This document shows positions 37,511 to 49,654 of a DNA stretch of 64,000 bases, piece by piece. Origin of the DNA: Apostichopus japonicus (Eukaryota > Echinodermata > Holothuroidea > Aspidochirotida > Stichopodidae); NCBI RefSeq assembly GCF_037975245.1, contig NC_092575.1, positions 2,113,001 through 2,177,000 on the forward strand, read 5' to 3'. A program made the translations under genes and the position numbers. The notes under the pieces were generated by a model. That model saw only the letters and a program-made list of their open reading frames with translations, ran no database searches and had not been told where the DNA came from. Within the stretch, counting starts at the first letter, position 1. Each line of letters starts with the position of its first letter.

Positions 37511-39115
37511 ATGACACACGCCTGTAATATCTCTTTTAATACTGGCATATTTCCTAACAAACTCAAAGTCGCAAAAGTAGTACCTATCTTCAAGAAAGGT
37601 GACATGAGTTCTTATCAAAATAATCGCCCTATATCACTGTTATCGTGTTTTTCAAAACTGATTGAACGGTTAATGTTCAATCATATTTTCGGTTTTATGT
37701 GCAAGTTCAACATTCTTTGTAACCAACAGTATGTTTTCCGCCCTGGTCATTCTACTGAACTTGCTCTGGCAGATGCTATTGACAGACTTTACATTAATCT
37801 CGATAATGACAACACTTGCATCGGCGTCTTCCTCGACCTGTCCAAAGCATTCGACACAATTAACCACTCCATTTTATTATCCAAATTATCTTTCTACGGA
37901 ATCAGAGGAACTACCCTAAATTGGCTAGACAGTTATGTCACAAATAGGTTACAATACACTACATACAAGAATTCAAATTCTGGACTAGGTGAAATCGCCT
38001 GTGGTGTGCCTCAGGGCTCTGTATTAGTTCCTTTGTTGTTTATTATATACGTTAATTATATCTGCCATGTCTCCAACATCGCTCATACAGTTTTATTTAC
38101 AAATGACACCAATCTTTTCTTTCACTCGAAGAACGTAAATTCACTCCAAAGTACTCTCTCTTATAAACTGGATAAGTTCTGTGATTGGTTCGCAGCAAAC
38201 AAATTAAGTATTATTATTGATAAGACTTAGTACACTGTTTTTAGTAGTAGTAGAGCAGTTCGTTGGGATAAGGATATTACGATGAACGGTAAAATAACTA
38301 AATGTGTAACTGAAACTAAGTTTCTTGGTATTAATATTGATAGCAAACTTTCTTGGAATAGCCATATTTCGTCAGTATGTAACATTGTAGCTAAAAATAC
38401 TGGTATATTATCTAAACTGAAAATTTTCCCACACAACATGTACTTAGAATGCTATATCAAACATTAGTTCTGCCTCACCTATCCTACTGTACAACTATTT
38501 GGTCTGGTACATACAATGTTAACATTGACCGCATAAATATTCTCCAAAAGAGGGCTATACGTCACATTGCTAATGCCCCACCACTTGAACATACTAGTGG
38601 AATATTCAAGTCCCTAAATTTATTAAAACTTGGTGATATTATAACAGTCAAGGTTGCTACCTTTGCTTACAAAGCATGGAATGGATTACATGCCAGTCGC
38701 TTTTAATGACTTTATATGTATGTGTAAAAGCAAGTTGGCCTGACGTTTCGATCCTAGCAGGATCTTCTTCAGAGGCTGAATGACAAGTAACAGTAACAGA
38801 AGGGACAGAAACACGCACAGAATAGCGGGATGAGTAAATGACAAAAATGAATAAAACACAAGAACACAAATACAATTACAAATACAGAGTAGATAAGGAG
38901 GATCACCCAATCACCCAATAGCTTATAGTTGGCTTTTACTTTGTAATCTCTTCGCATATAGAGACTTTATATGTAGTAACAGAGTCTTACATAACCATAG
39001 TAACATAGGGAAATTCGGTCTTCGTAACAGAGCAATACAAATTTGAAATGATCTATCAAAAAATTTGAAGTCTATAACTTCAAAATTACTGTATATTTAA
39101 TCCTTACCTATACTG
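37511..39115 (+). pseudogene. Dead LINE reverse transcriptase, copy 2
   Basis: Best-preserved stretch: VVPIFKKGD, RPISLLSCFSKLIER, VFLDLSKAFDTINHSILL, GVPQGSVL.PLLFIIYV. The active-site box is LFTND instead of LFADD, so it is catalytically dead. It shares the TAG after IIIDKT and the frameshift after ECYIKH with the other copies. Endonuclease region not seen. The C-terminal part is interrupted by the element at 38721-38962. Confidence 0.92.
38721..38962 (-). mobile_element. Small insertion with 13-bp TSD; hammerhead-like hairpin (copy 2)
   Basis: Flanked by GACTTTATATGTA (38708-38720 and 38963-38975). Hairpin with CTGAAGA...GAAAC GTC on the minus strand at 38738-38776. Confidence 0.6.
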
Positions 39116-39850
39116 TATTACATATATTTGTATATGTATTTTTTCTCCCAGGGAGTCACCTACCTTTTTAAGTCTATTTAAGACCTTATATGAGACTTCC
39201 TTTCCCATTGTGCACAATTGGCGATAAAAATATGTATATATATACAACAACAAAACACTCAATAGTTCATAGCTGGCTTTTACTTTTGTTATCTCTTCGC
39301 AAATAGAGAAAGCCTAAGTGTGTGACGTTGCTTTTATGCACTGTTTGGCTATAAACACGGAAGTACTTTCAACAGACCACGCACAGAATAGCGGGATGAG
39401 TAAATGACAAAAATGAATAAAACAGAAGAACACAAATACAAGTACAAATACAGAGTAGATAAGGAGGATCACCCAATCACCCAATAGGTTATATTTGGCT
39501 TTTACTTTGTAGTCTCTTCACATATAGAGACTTTATATGTAGTAACAGAGTCTTACATAACCATCACACAAGACAATCCTACAGCGCTCATTGCAATTTT
39601 TACCATAGTAACATAGGGAAATTCGGTCTTCGTAACAGAGCAATACAAATTCTGAATTTGGAATGATCTATCAAAACATTTGAAGTCTATAACTTCAAAA
39701 TTACTGTATATTTATTTAATCCTTACCTATACTGTATTTCATATATTTGTATATATATATATATATTTTTTCTCCTAGGGAGTCTCCTACCTTCTTAAAT
39801 CTTTTTAAGACTTTATATGAGACTTCCTTTCACATTGTGCACAATTGGCG

Positions 39851-39909
<59 letters not shown>

Positions 39910-39990
39910 AAAAATAATAATAACTCAATAGTTTTTAGCTGGCGTTTACTTTGTCTTCTCTTCGCATATAGAGAAATGAAGTTGCTTTTA
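38812..39990. repeat. Tandem duplication of the LINE tail, period about 564 bp
   Basis: CACGCACAGAATAGCGGGAT at 38812 recurs at 39376. Both halves run through the LINE 3' end to TGCACAATTGGCGATAAA. The first half lacks about 46 bases present in the second. Confidence 0.85.
39854..39903. repeat. (AT)n microsatellite at a LINE 3' end
   Basis: TA run directly after GGCGATAAA, the 3' end of the LINE tail. Confidence 0.95.
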
Positions 39991-40011
39991 TGCACTGTTT
40001 GACTGTAACGC

Positions 40012-40400
40012 GCTTGAATGAGCTAGGTAACACCTGGAAGGAGGAATTATCTCATGTGTTATATCTAAACCAGAATTTCATAAGGAAACAGAATATCTTG
40101 GATAAAAAGCCCAAATCCTGAACGCAGCCCCCGAAAAGGGGGGTTCTTTCTGGGGGGGTCCATTTTTTAAGGAAAATATACCAGAGGTTACATTTCCACA
40201 CAAATAGGATAAAATTTGGTTTTTGTAATATATGTCATAAGGAATAAGAATGTCTTGGGTTAAAAGCCCAAATCCCGAACACACCCTGTGAAGGTTTTTT
40301 TCGGGGGGGGGGGGGGGTAGGGGGGTACATTTTTGAAGGGAAAAATACCATAAGTTACATTTACACTCAAATATGATAAAACAAACTCTTATTAACCTCA
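40012..40400. repeat. Foldback-MITE-derived tandem modules (copy 2)
   Basis: Counterpart of 24609-24990; the left end is truncated, starting in GAATGAGCTAGGTAACACC. Confidence 0.7.
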
Positions 40401-40799
40401 AAAGGGAAACCCAGTTAGTTAATTAAGCCTTATATATTGACTGTGATAACACTGTGGTGGTGGGGGAGTTTTAGAGGGTCTCTAAGGACCCCCTATTTAA
40501 CCCTAACTGCACTGGGAGGAGCATTATGACAGTTTTTGCCACGGATTTGAACCGTTTGAGATATGAACTAAATTCTATCATGACTTTTTCCCACGTCTTG
40601 CGCACATTTTGACACCACTTTGTCCATATAGGACCCCTGCAGGGTGAGTTATGTACCAATGTGTGATGACGTCACAGAAATGTTTTCAATTTTTACATTG
40701 ACTGTGTACAAAACGTTAGTTTAAATAGGATACAAATACTCTAACTTGGGACAAATTTAAAAGTCTGTTTGCTTTGAAGTACACACCAATTATGATTAC

Positions 40800-41190
40800 T
40801 TAATCTTCTGAATCGCTTTATCATCACTGTCGCCTAGAAAGTCTTCACAATTATTATCTAGAAACAGTTCTTGCACATCGTCAGGTATTAACCTTCTCGG
40901 GCCATCTCAGCTCTAGTGATTCTGTCCATCCATTGTACGTCAACAATGTTTTCCAGCTTCCATAACAACTGAGCGCCATTCTCTAGCAATGAAGTTTGAT
41001 CTAAGAATGTGTAGCTTAAGAATCTGCTGGCATGGTGGTAGCAATGACATATCAATGATCTTGTTCTGCTTTGTAAATTTGCGATCAAGGATTGTATATC
41101 TGGCTGTCAGTGTCCACTTTGACCTGATGGGATTCCGGGGTTCGCATAATCTTTACTTACTGTTTAGTTTTAGTCTTTACTTATAAGGCA
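40800..41190 (-). pseudogene. Transposon-associated ORF remnant (copy 2)
   Basis: Counterpart of 25393-25780 with the same LPPCQQILKLHILR block and several indels. Confidence 0.4.
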
Positions 41191-41529
41191 CAAGAAAATG
41201 GTCATGTTTAAAACATACCACTGCAGACGGGGAAACCGATCAACAGTAAAGATGTATAAGGAAGCAAAACATATCCCACTCAATTCAAGAGAAATGGAGA
41301 AGACCGAATTGAGAGACCAAAGGAAGATTTCTAGATTTGACTTAGTTCCCTTTTTGTTTACCCGTTATCGCGATCGAAACCACAGCTGCTCGTAGCTAAT
41401 TTGACTATACCTTTCTTCTTAAACAAATGCGGAATCAAATTAAAGGGGAAGATATTTTTGAAACTTATAGAACCATTTGATTGAAATACGAATTTTTATT
41501 TCCGGATTGAGAAAGACAATTGGTTGTTA

Positions 41530-41562
41530 ATGGAGCTATAAACAGACTGTTTATAGCTCCAT
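41530..41562. repeat. Perfect palindrome (copy 2)
   Basis: Identical 16-base arms as at 26135-26167. Confidence 0.95.
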
Positions 41563-41957
41563 GTGCTGTTCGACACATAGATGTATGTGGACATTTGGTT
41601 ATGAAAGGTTTCCAGACTTTGACCTATGTTGAACTCAAATGACATTTGACCTCCTATTTAGACAGAGGTCTTGTAGAAATATACCCCCTTTCGTACTGAG
41701 AAAGTGACTGTCCTTTTGTGAGAAGCAAAGAAATATCATGTAAAAATCCCTGTTGTTAAAAATCATTCAACTGAAGACCCTGTTCTAAAAACACATTCAA
41801 ATAATGCGTCTTCGTATAGTGTATAAGGAGTACTTACAAAATACATTTAAACAGTTGAAAGTTAAAAGGCCATGAAAGAGCATAAGCAAAACTTGAAAGA
41901 TAATAATTGCAAAATGTGGTATTGCAAAGTAGAAATTAAAGTTATATATATAGCTTA

Positions 41958-42522
41958 TTAAGTTTCATCATCGCTGGAAGGATGGGTGAGGGGAAACCCC
42001 TTCTCCGTCATCCACTTGTATGGATTCAGCTCAGTTAACTGAAGTTCTGAGAATTAAAAGAAGATGACAAAAGATACATGATTACATTTGGTTCGGTTGT
42101 CTATCCAGTTGTGTATGATGCCAGTTAACAGTGATTCTAACGATTCTAACAACCCCCCCCCCCCCCCTTTATTTTTTCTTATTATAACTGGGAGATATAA
42201 ACCGAGAACGCATTGATGTTATTGAAACAACAAGTTTCAATTACCTAGTAAACTTTTGCACTTACCCTCAATCAATAATTGTTTATCCATATAATGTGTT
42301 TAACTTTTAAGAATCTTACTTACTATTTATACACATATATTTAAAATTGTTTTGGTGGTTGTAGTGAGGGCAAGTGGTGGTGTGACTGAAGGCATCTTCT
42401 CTAAACCAACTTACCTAGTTTGATGCATTCAAGCTCTTGTTTCAGGAACAAATGGAGGTGAGCGTCTTCTCTAACTTCAAGATGATGATCACTGCATTGG
42501 ATCGGTGGTGAAGGAGGACCTC
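41958..42522 (-). CDS. Last two exons of an unidentified gene (array copy 2)
   Basis: Exons 42522-42415 and 42046-41958, same splice sites and stop as copy 1. The penultimate exon differs from copy 1 by five substitutions, four of them amino-acid changing (G to D, F to L, I to F, P to L). The last exon is unchanged. Confidence 0.5.
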
Positions 42523-42903
42523 CTAAAAGAGACACATGGTGAAATATTTTCAAATGCTTTTGTTTTCTCGAATTAGATGAGATTGCTTTAAGCTAGCTAA
42601 AGCCGGTTACTATTCAATAATAATCAAGTATGTTCTTTTGAACAAAACTTTCCATTTCCCTGCGCATCACCATCAACTGTACTTTTGTACCAACCATACG
42701 ATTGTATTTAACATCACTATGTAAGTAGTGATCCTTATACTGATGCGGATATTACCTGTCCTACGTTGTCAGGGACCATGGTCATATCTGGTAGTGTGTT
42801 CATGATAACATATTCTAAATATATATGAAATATCATTTGCTATAGGAAATGGTGTTGCCTCGACATTTATGATTACAAGCATGCACCTTGATCCCAGAAA
42901 GTG

Positions 42904-43764
42904 ACCAATACGCAAACTTACGAATGGGTTTGACAAAATAGCCTTTAACGTACGACAATGTGAGAATACCATTCTCATTAATTTAGTAGCTCAGGATAAT
43001 CCGTGCAACAACTCTTTTGCTATAAGTTGATGAGAATAAAATACAGTATGCTTTAACTTTTGGAAATTTGCCATTGAGTAAAACAAATATATATATGTTA
43101 GTAGTGTCGGTCACATATATTGGTGAAAGTATAATTAAGGAAATGACATATTTCGAAGTATAAAGATGAAGGGCTAAAAAGGTATACAGTTACATGATTG
43201 TCAATATGATTTTCAATTAGAGAGATGATTGGCTGATTGCATAAAATATTGGCTACACAGAAGAGTAACATTGACCTACTTAGTAAATAAAGACTACAAT
43301 TTTCATGCACAGGGAACTTAACATATTAATTACATCAGCGTGACGATTTACTTCCTCTGCATTCGAGTATGCATCACAATACTTCATGAAATGTGTGTTG
43401 TTCAGCAGAAGTTGGCTATGAGTGTAAGTAGATCCATGTGGATCATGTTACACAAGTAACTCAAGTAACTAACCACAGACATGCGGGCACTTTTATGGCA
43501 AGCCGTACTGCAATAATTTGATAAGCTGTGGTTCGCGATAAACTTAGTTTATCGAACGAAAAGCAGAGTTAACGGCGAACTCGGGTTATCGAATTATTGC
43601 ACACGTGGCGTGCCATGTCCTATTTGATAAACTCGGTTTATCAAGCGATAAACTGAGTTTATCGATAAACTGAGTTAATCGATCGAAATACAGAGTTAAC
43701 GGCGATAAACTCGGTGTATCGAATTATTGCACATGTGGCGTGCCATACACTTTGACAACAGAAC
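42904..43764. mobile_element. Insertion in copy 2 relative to copy 1
   Basis: About 860 bases between CAGAAAGTG and GACATCTTGTTCC, absent from copy 1. It includes an inverted-repeat element at 43495-43746. Ends not clearly defined. Confidence 0.6.
43495..43746. mobile_element. MITE-like element with imperfect inverted ends
   Basis: Starts ATGGCAAGCC...TGCAATAATT and ends with AATTATTGCACATGTGGCGTGCCAT-like sequence, its imperfect complement. Inside are GATAAACT.AGTTTATC words and a direct repeat of period about 131. No clear target duplication. Confidence 0.6.
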
Positions 43765-44324
43765 GACATCTTGTTCCTATCTAATTTGTGTTCAGTCATT
43801 ATTTCATTTCCGCTACATTGCAATAGCCTTTGCACCTCTTTCATCAAACTGAGTTTAGTGCAAATCTCAATGAAATTTAGCCTGATGTAGAATTCTGCAA
43901 AAGTTAGAACCCACCACATTAAAAGAAATAAGTTCTTTCTCTACTTGTTAATAATCAGGTCAATATTAGCTGCACATAATATCAGCTATAACGTGCTAAT
44001 TTACTTAACACAGTCTGCATTTTGTTACAACAAACATGATATATACTGTATACTGATAATTTAATTTTGTTTATCTTTTCAAGGTGCTCATCTCGGTAGA
44101 ATTAAAACCAGAAAAAAAAGATAATGTCCAGATACTATTGGAAAACTCTTAATACTGATGTATCAAAGCCTGTCCAATGTTGCAATGTGTACCAGGAGAC
44201 AAACATTACATTATCTCGACCCAGAACAAATCTAAATAGCATTCCAGTAACTGGATTGTGGCAATAGGTACATGTACCCATATCTGATGTTGAAGGAAAC
44301 AGGTATACACTGGGTGATTGGGTG

Positions 44325-44327
44325 TGT

Positions 44328-44387
<60 letters not shown>

Positions 44388-44590
44388 ATATATATATATA
44401 GGCTATATATATATAGGCTATATATATAGGCTATATATATAGGCTATATATATAGGCTATATTTATAGGCTATATATATATATATATAGGCTATATATAT
44501 AGGCTATATATATATATATATATATATAGGCTATATATATAGGCTATATATATAGGCTATATATATAGGCTATATATATAGGTTCGAAAC
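44325..44590. repeat. (AT)n with interspersed AGGCTATATATAT units
   Basis: TA microsatellite followed by about a dozen ATAGGCTATATAT repeats. Lies in sequence unique to copy 2. Confidence 0.95.
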
Positions 44591-45237
44591 CGGTAAGGAA
44601 GGTCGTAATCCCACTGTAGGCGTTTGGAACCTGTATCGAACAATACTAGTTCTGTATTTTGGTGACATATTTTGCCTTACTCTAGAGATCAAACATGATG
44701 CTAACCAACTCGAAAATCATTTGTGATTCCTACTATACAGCCGGATCTCGAAACGGATTTTGTTAATGAAATGGCGGTTTAAGAGCTATAGATATCGAGA
44801 GATTTATCCACACTCGGAAATGTACGTGGGTAAAGCGATACTGTATAGTGAACACTTTGGCCCGTGGAAATCATTTGTTGATATTCATTTGTCATCGTTT
44901 GCGGAAAAACCTTATATTCCATTGTTATTTTTAAACTCAAGTCACTTCTTATTTATTTTTTCACTTTTTATTGGGATGTAATAAATGCAATTTAAACAGG
45001 CTGGAGGCAAACTAATTGTGCCATTTGAAGTGATTGATTTAAATGACAAAGATAACCTGCTGTTCAGAGCTATAAATGTCTCTTCTATGTCCTAATTTTG
45101 CTACTCTATCTTCTTGAAAAGATTTGCTTGCCGACCCACGGCGCTAACGAGACGGATTTTTGTTCGAAAATATTAAGGACGGAGAATGGCCCCAAAAATA
45201 TTCTCACTGTGTTTCACAACTTCTCTTAAACCCAAAC

Positions 45238-45440
45238 TGAAGTACTTTTCATATAGATTACTTCACAGAATTTTACCAAAACAACAACTTGCTCTTTTAA
45301 ATAAAGTGAAGGGCAGATTCGCCTCACCGTATGTTGTGTAGTATTGAAGTGGAGACGCTAGTGCATTTATTCTTGGGCTGTAGTTTTACTGCGGAATTTA
45401 TTCTGAACGCAGAATGTAGATTCCTCTGCAAACAATTTTG
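45238..45440 (+). pseudogene. C-terminal fragment of a second LINE (zf-RVT-like)
   Basis: KYFSYRLLHRILPKQQLALL, then after a frameshift IEVETLVHLFLGCSF. This matches the style of the C-terminal zinc-binding region of L1/Tx1-type LINEs. Short and broken. Confidence 0.55.
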
Positions 45441-45557
45441 ATTCTCTAAGAGAATATCAGTGTGAGATAGCAAATTGGTATGCAAAATTGGCAAAAGTGC
45501 AGGATTGTAAAGATGTATCGTACTTGATTACACATTGAAACATACAGTACTATTTGC

Positions 45558-45930
45558 CAGTGGCGTAGGAAGGTATACTTTTGAGTGGGGGGCTGAAGAC
45601 TGATGGCTGGCCTGGGGGAGGGGTCTAAGGGGAGGGGGTGTCCCCCTCCCCTTTGGAATTTTTTTTGCATTTCCAGGTGGCCTCAGATGCAATTTGGTGC
45701 AATATAGCACACTTCAACCCACCACTCCATTTTGTATATAATTTTGCATTTTCACCTGCATGGCCTTAGATGCAATTTGGTGCTCCAAATGAGATTTTTT
45801 TCTCATTCGGAAATGAAAAAGGGGTTTTCTGACTTGCGAAGCGGGGGGGGGGGGCGGAATGATACTTCCGCCCCTCCATATTTTTCACTGGGGGGCTGGC
45901 GCCCCCAGCCCCCCGGTTCCTACGCCCTTG
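45558..45930. mobile_element. hAT-type MITE with perfect 8-bp TSD
   Basis: Ends CAGTGGCGTAGGAA and TTCCTACGCCCTTG, 12 of 14 bases complementary. Target duplication CTATTTGC at 45550-45557 and 45931-45938. Confidence 0.9.
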
Positions 45931-46247
45931 CTATTTGCAGTAGCATAGATAGGGCCAAGATTCATAAATCTTCAAATAGCTACAAACAAAAAATTAACAC
46001 AAATATTTGTATTCACTATCCTATAAGATCCTCTTACTCTGTATTTCACTGCTTACAGTAACCAATGTGTATCTCTTGTCATTGTTCCCCATGTCGTACT
46101 TTACATGACCGAATTGTTTGCAATATATTATCCAAATTCTGTGATGTGCACTTTGTGGTGAATTGCACTAGCTGGTGATATTGAAGTTGAATTTTTGTTT
46201 ACCAACAGTCTGGTATGTGAAAGGCTTGTCCACAGTCCAGAGAGAGG

Positions 46248-46706
46248 TTGGAGGATGTTGCAACGGAGCTTCTTCGAAGAAAGCCAGAAGCCTTGAGTGA
46301 TTTCACTCCACCACAAACGACAAGAGAAAACCAGCCTACAGAGATTCCACCGTGGTGCAAGTGTACCAAATGTAGTCAAATGCCAACTATCATTGAAAAC
46401 AGGTGTTGTTGTAGGAGGATTGCTGCTTGCATTATAGAATCTCAAGCATTCAGAGATATTTGCTTGAATGCAAATGTTCTATCTGTCAACATGCTAGTGC
46501 GCGAGGATGAACTGGCCAACGAAGAAAACAGATCAAATGACAGCTACCGTCACTATGCATATGGGAACTATATTTACTGGAAGTTTGGACGTCTTGGCCG
46601 TGGCAACAGACTGGTCATCCCTGCTTGTTGTGTTATTAAAATAAGTCAGAGATTCCCATCAGCAGATGGGCAGTTCAAGGGTTTTATTGCAGGAGAGAAC
46701 CTCTAA
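46248..46706 (+). CDS. P2X7-like C-terminal (ballast) domain protein or fragment
   Basis: An open frame of 152 codons, open back to the TGA at 46218. The order WCKCTKC, RCCCRR, ACI, YRHYAYGNYIYWKFG, IPACCVIKISQRFP, DGQFKGF matches the zinc-binding cysteine-rich cytoplasmic domain of vertebrate P2X7 receptors. This domain also occurs alone or fused to unrelated domains in invertebrates. No transmembrane channel part is present nearby, so it is not a P2X channel. No ATG precedes the domain in frame, so the 5' exon is missing or this is a captured fragment. It lies in sequence unique to array copy 2. Confidence 0.75.
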   Translation: MEDVATELLRRKPEALSDFTPPQTTRENQPTEIPPWCKCTKCSQMPTIIENRCCCRRIAACIIESQAFRDICLNANVLSVNMLVREDELANEENRSNDSYRHYAYGNYIYWKFGRLGRGNRLVIPACCVIKISQRFPSADGQFKGFIAGENL

Positions 46707-47829
46707 GTTTAGACAAATGGATTGTTGCCAGGCTCCAAATTAATTCATTTTGATAGTACACAGGAACTTTACTTGTTGATTTAACTAAGAGACATATGCA
46801 GTTGAACCCCTAAAATAAAGCCCTTATCATTACCATCATTATATCATCATAAAAAAGCTCAAATCCACTTTAATGTAACACTATTCTGAATGGGTATGCC
46901 TTGATATGCATAACATGTGGCTCATATTCCAGTGTCAGTTTCATTTTCTTATGGTAATTTAAGATCATATATATGAGGGCATCTACTTACGGTACTTGAT
47001 TAATCGGGAACCGCATGCAGTTGTTGCCGTTAATACTTCTGCTAATAAAATAGACAACGTCTTTTTCTATGATTTTTTCAACCTCATTGACCCCACGATG
47101 CCATAACGACATACATAACTAGCTTATCTATTCAAAGCTTACTTCAAAATGTGGAATGAAAGTCTAAAAGTTTACAACTTTGAACGTTATTTTTCTCGAA
47201 GATATTTCCGTTAGGATCGCATAAACCCCGCCCATAGTATGAATATTTAAATTCTATGAACGTCATTGAATAATGAGGTAAATAATTGTCACTTTGCCGC
47301 GTCGTAAGCAACCCAGTACACCCAGGTGCGTATCCAGGGGGGGCGTTGGGGGCGCGCGCCCCCCGGGTAAGAAAAAGAGGAGAGAAAAAAAGAAGAAAAA
47401 AGGAAAAAAGAGGGGAAAAAGAGGAGGAGGAGAGGAAGGAAGGGAAAAGAAAAAGAAGAAAGAGAGAAGAAGGAGAAAAGGAGGGAGTAAAAGAAAAACG
47501 CGAAGACACCGGGAAGAGAAAGAGGAACAGTGACATCATTACAGCGCTGAAGGGTAGCCAGTGACGGATCAATGATTTCGTAAAAGTGTGCCTCACCCTA
47601 CCCCTTACACCGACAACTCCATTTTTGTTGACGTTTCCATTTTCCTCTCTCACTAATGATCTATATATATACTATATATGGTCTATCATAACGCGTGTGT
47701 ATAGATTGTGCTATGAAACCAACTGTGCAACTGATGCATTTTGGAATGGGGCGACCGCCCCCCCCCCCCCCATTCAGCATTTTTTTAAATGATATCGCTA
47801 AGTAATTTCAAAATAGAAAGTGCTTAGAT

Positions 47830-48015
47830 GCAACTTACAAGGCCTGGGAAGTGTCCTTTCCAGCGATCTGGGAGACATTTTCGGCCAAAATTTGCTTGTA
47901 CGCTTCGCGCTAACAAATGGTCCTGGGTAGTGCCATTTCCAGCGATCTGGGAGGCATTTTCGGACAAAATTTTCTTGTACGCTTCGCGCCAACCTATGGT
48001 GGCGCTACGTTTAGA
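47830..48015. repeat. Tandem pair of an ~90-bp hAT-associated module
   Basis: Both carry CCAGCGATCTGGGAG..ATTTTCGG and TTGTACGCTTCGCGC; the second continues to GGTGGCGCTACGTTTAGATA. Confidence 0.85.
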
Positions 48016-48426
48016 TAATTTGCCTACAGGCTTCGCCCCTCCCTTGGCAAATTCCTCGCTACGCGCCTGTTCGAATTTGTAACGCAAATAGCAGATATGA
48101 CATCATATCAGTGAGCATGAAAATGGCGTTCCAGGATGAAAATTCTCAAAACTGTCCGACTTGCCTGAAAAAATAACCAAAATTTTTCGCTCGCGAAGCG
48201 CGCGTTCAACGTGTCAATGTCGAGATCATATAAGCAAGCATCGGTTATTACATCGCATGCCATCATGTATACCGTACGGTCCGTTAAAATTGAGCAGTAT
48301 ACCGCGGGATGCTAATGTAAACAACGACATGTCTCATGCAGATGTATAAAAAGCATGGAGGTCCAATTATGTCAAAAGTTTCTTTTACATTAGTAATGGC
48401 GAATTAGGGGCTGCACCCCCGCCGCG

Positions 48427-48803
48427 CAGTGGCGGAGCGTCCATACGGTCAGGGGGCGGATGCGTCCCCTGACGGACTCAAATGGACTGCTGGCGCCTTT
48501 TTCAGCTCTTTACCACATTTTACTTATTCTAGATTATTGACTTTTTTATTGCGCTCTCATCTACTTATTGACATTTGTCACATTTTGTTGGTGTAATTTG
48601 GCGATGACACCCTATTCTTCGTTTATCTACAAATTAGCCAGGCCCTGAAAGGGTCATTTCCGGCGATCTAGGGAGTATCTTTTCTCAAAATTTGTCTGTG
48701 CGCTACGCGCCAACCAGTGGTGGCGCTCCGCTTAGATAGTGTCGAAAGCGCCCCTACAGACCATTCTCGCCCCTCCTGACCAATACCCCTAGCTCCGCCA
48801 CTG
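48427..48803. mobile_element. Nested hAT-type MITE with perfect 8-bp TSD
   Basis: Same family as 17244-17628, in opposite orientation. Target duplication CCGCCGCG at 48419-48426 and 48804-48811. Confidence 0.92.
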
Positions 48804-49654
48804 CCGCCGCGCCTCCTACGCCTATGTGTGTAGTGTTCGGTTTCGGAAATATCTGCTATTTTTTCATTTCCTTCAACCAAGTTTTATAATAGCCGTTATA
48901 AGAGGTTTAATATTTGTACACCAATAAATTAACTGTGTCTAAATTTTGGAAAATTTCTGACCAACATTCTGCATCACACTTCCCTCTACTCGTGCAATTT
49001 TGACCGGTCTGTTGGGGTTGAAGGTAGTTTTTCTATATTGGTTGTCCATAGATGAAATTTTGTACAACATTATGGGTATGTTTTGAAGTGAGTTTATTCA
49101 CGAGAAATGTGAATTTTCAAATTCTGAACAAATTTGGGGCTTAAAACCTTGAAAAGTGGGGCTGACGGGTATTGTGGGCCGCGACGTAGAATCACCTACA
49201 AAAGCAAAGACCCACAGGACATGCGATCAGGTCGAACATGACGTGTGCCGGGTTGACATCTTCAAAAAGGTTATGGATGGAAAAAAAAAACTATTAGGAA
49301 ATACTTGGTTCTCAGGCCAAAAGTGTACATCTGGTTGGTCATTTCAAGCCCGAGAAGTGCCGTTTCCGGTGATCTGGGGGGGTATCAAAACCAGAAATTT
49401 TCTTGTACGCTGCTCGCCAACCGATGGTGGCGCTCCGCTTAGATAGTAATTCGCGCCCCCCGGGTTAGAAAATCCTGGATAAGCGCCTGTACACCGGTAT
49501 GTACTACAACACCATATGATTTATGTGTGTACATTGTGTATGGCTGTGATACGGGCGGAACTTTTTCGGATTGCTGTGAAATAATCTATTTTAAGCAACG
49601 GCTCATAAATAAACATGTTAGCTTTTCACTGATTGCTTGAATTCAAACAGTTCC

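Larger units (their letters stand above)
47323..49489. mobile_element. hAT-type element, 2.2 kb, inserted in copy 2
   Basis: Ends CAGGTGCGTATCCAGG and CCTGGATAAGCGCCTG are inverted (14 of 16). It is flanked by TACACC on both sides. Copy 1 has the uninterrupted site at 28847-28856. It contains a purine-rich block (47360-47525), three copies of an internal module and a nested MITE. No intact transposase found. Confidence 0.85.

Noticed and set aside
47144-47653. 169-codon minus-strand frame with Phe/Ser-rich centre
   Set aside because: It spans the boundary of the hAT-type element and a purine-rich low-complexity block.
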